6,822 nucleotides of DNA from an uncultured Eubacteriales bacterium (GTDB taxonomy: Bacteria; Bacillota; Clostridia; Lachnospirales; Lachnospiraceae), in contig CASFUI010000111.1 in the NCBI GenBank assembly GCA_949297565.1, positions 1-6,822 on the forward strand, written 5' to 3'. Positions within the stretch are counted from its first letter, which is position 1. Each line of letters begins with the position of its first letter. Position numbers and translations under genes: made by a program. Of the stretch, positions 5,620 through 6,822 are shown piece by piece. The notes beneath the pieces were generated by a model, which was not told where the DNA came from, did not search any database, and worked only from the letters and a program-made list of their open reading frames with translations.

Positions 5620-6822
5620 TCAGCCTGCAGATCTCTCAATATCGGTTACACCTTCAATATTTTTAAGCTTTCCGATAAGTCTGTTCAGTTCATCCTTTCC
5701 GTGAATATCAAAACCCAAATTAATTGTGGCAATCCCTTTTTTATTGACACGGCTGTTCATAAATTTGACGTCTATATTCGCCTCCGTAAAAATTCTCGAA
5801 ATATCCACAATAAGACCTGTTCTGTTGCCGGCAAAAATATTAATCTCGGTACTGTACTTATCAGACGAAGAGTCGCCCTGCTCCCACTCGTCGTCAATCA
5901 GTCTTACGCGCTCGCTTTCCGGAAAATTAAGTACGTTTACACAGTCTGTCCTGTGAATTGTAACTCCCCTTCCCCTTGTGACAAAACCGACAATCTCATC
6001 TCCCGGAACAGGATTGCAGCATTTTGAAAATCTCACCGCAACATCGTGAATACCCTTGACGACAATACCGCCCTTATTTTTCTTGGCTTTATCTCTGTTT
6101 TTTGCTTCAGACTGTACAATGCCCTCAAGGACATCTTTATCTGTGACCTCAGCCTTCTTTCGCTTTTCATTTTCCTCGACAAGCTTATTTACAACCTGCC
6201 CTTCTTTGAGCCCTCCGTGCCCGACTGACGCAAGAAGAGAATTCCAGTCTTTAAAACCGTATTTGTTGAGAGTCTTTTCCTGATTTTCAGGCTTGTTAAT
6301 ATCAGACAGAACAATTCCCTTTGCCTTGCAGTAGTTGGCGATAAGCTCTTTTCCCTTTAGTATATTATCTTCCTTTAATTCCTGTTTAAACCATTGGTTA
6401 ATCTTATTGCGCGCCTGCGTGCTCTTGACAATGTTAAGCCAGTCTCGGCTCGGTCCCTTTGAATTCTGTGAGGTTATAATCTCAACTCTGTCTCCGTTTT
6501 TAAGCTCATAGTCAATCGTCACAAGCTTTCCGTTGACCCTCGCGCCGACCATTTTATTTCCGACTGCGCTGTGAATACTGTACGCAAAATCCACAGGACA
6601 TGAGCCCGCAGGAAGGTTTTTAACATCTCCTTTAGGTGTAAAACAATATATATTATCCGAGAATAAATTCAAGTCACTCTTTATTGATGACAGAAATTCC
6701 TTGTTGTCAGACATTTCTGTCTGCCATTCAAGCATCTGTCTCAGCCAGCTAAGTTTTGCTTCCTCGTTGGCGTTGTCTGTTCCGTTCTTTCCCTCTTTAT
6801 ATTTCCAGTGAGCTGCAATTCC
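5620..6822 (-). CDS. relA: Bifunctional (p)ppGpp synthetase/hydrolase, RelA/SpoT family, C-terminal 400 residues
   Basis: The frame is open to the window edge, so the N-terminal hydrolase domain and most of the synthetase domain (roughly 350 residues by family length) are outside. The visible part opens with GIAAHWKYKEG, the conserved end of the synthetase domain. In visible numbering there follow a TGS domain at about 57-120 (IYCFTPKGDVKNLPAG, AYSIHSAVGN, with the tRNA-end-contacting His at 84), a helical region, a zinc-finger-like domain with C268, C269, H290 and C294 (KCCNPVPGDEIVG ... HRTDC), and an ACT/RRM domain at about 325-397. By family, this C-terminal half binds the ribosome and uncharged tRNA and switches the enzyme between making and degrading (p)ppGpp. 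An internal Met at 6735 is not the start, because conserved synthetase sequence continues upstream in frame. The sole long Rel of Bacillota is normally bifunctional, but the hydrolase HD residues cannot be checked here. Confidence 0.96.
   Translation of the reverse strand, partial: GIAAHWKYKEGKNGTDNANEEAKLSWLRQMLEWQTEMSDNKEFLSSIKSDLNLFSDNIYCFTPKGDVKNLPAGSCPVDFAYSIHSAVGNKMVGARVNGKLVTIDYELKNGDRVEIITSQNSKGPSRDWLNIVKSTQARNKINQWFKQELKEDNILKGKELIANYCKAKGIVLSDINKPENQEKTLNKYGFKDWNSLLASVGHGGLKEGQVVNKLVEENEKRKKAEVTDKDVLEGIVQSEAKNRDKAKKNKGGIVVKGIHDVAVRFSKCCNPVPGDEIVGFVTRGRGVTIHRTDCVNVLNFPESERVRLIDDEWEQGDSSSDKYSTEINIFAGNRTGLIVDISRIFTEANIDVKFMNSRVNKKGIATINLGFDIHGKDELNRLIGKLKNIEGVTDIERSAG

Noticed and set aside
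5620..6735. Short stand-alone Rel protein starting at the internal Met (6735)
   Set aside because: Conserved synthetase-end sequence (GIAAHWKYKEG) continues in frame upstream to the window edge, so this is an internal residue of a full-length Rel.

Overview
The window is a single co-oriented block of five genes, all on the minus strand, so transcription runs from position 6822 towards position 1. Both end genes are cut by the window edges. In transcription order they are: the C-terminal 400 residues of a RelA/SpoT-family (p)ppGpp synthetase/hydrolase (5620-6822, 5' end outside); a glyoxalase II-like metallo-beta-lactamase hydrolase (4975-5607); a HemZ-type radical SAM protein (3533-4933); aspartyl-tRNA synthetase AspS (1712-3499); and the first 543 residues of a methyl-accepting chemotaxis receptor (1-1630, 3' end outside).

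The likely source is an anaerobic member of the Bacillota, class Clostridia, most plausibly a Lachnospiraceae-type gut bacterium. The basis is the gene order rel - MBL hydrolase - hemZ - (hisS) - aspS, the HemZ family itself, AGGAGG-type ribosome binding sites, moderate GC content, and an AspS N-terminus (MAEAMVGLKRTHRCTEVS) that resembles Lachnospiraceae proteins. This is inference from recalled families, not a database match.

The first four genes are very tightly packed, with gaps of 12, 41 and 33 bases, and probably form one operon. Rel makes and degrades (p)ppGpp and reads uncharged tRNA on ribosomes, and AspS charges tRNA-Asp, so stringent control and aminoacylation sit together. The MBL hydrolase and HemZ have unknown physiological substrates here. 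The usual members dtd (after rel) and hisS (before aspS) are missing from the expected positions. No gap is long enough for a T-box leader.

An 81-base gap separates aspS from the chemoreceptor gene. It holds a possible weak promoter but no convincing terminator. The chemoreceptor is the least ordinary item: before its first membrane helix it carries a roughly 145-residue, extremely acidic, apparently disordered cytoplasmic extension followed by a lysine-rich stretch. Everything else looks like conserved clostridial housekeeping DNA. I found no mobile element, CRISPR array, tRNA, rRNA or phage signal, and no stretch over 300 bases lacks a gene.
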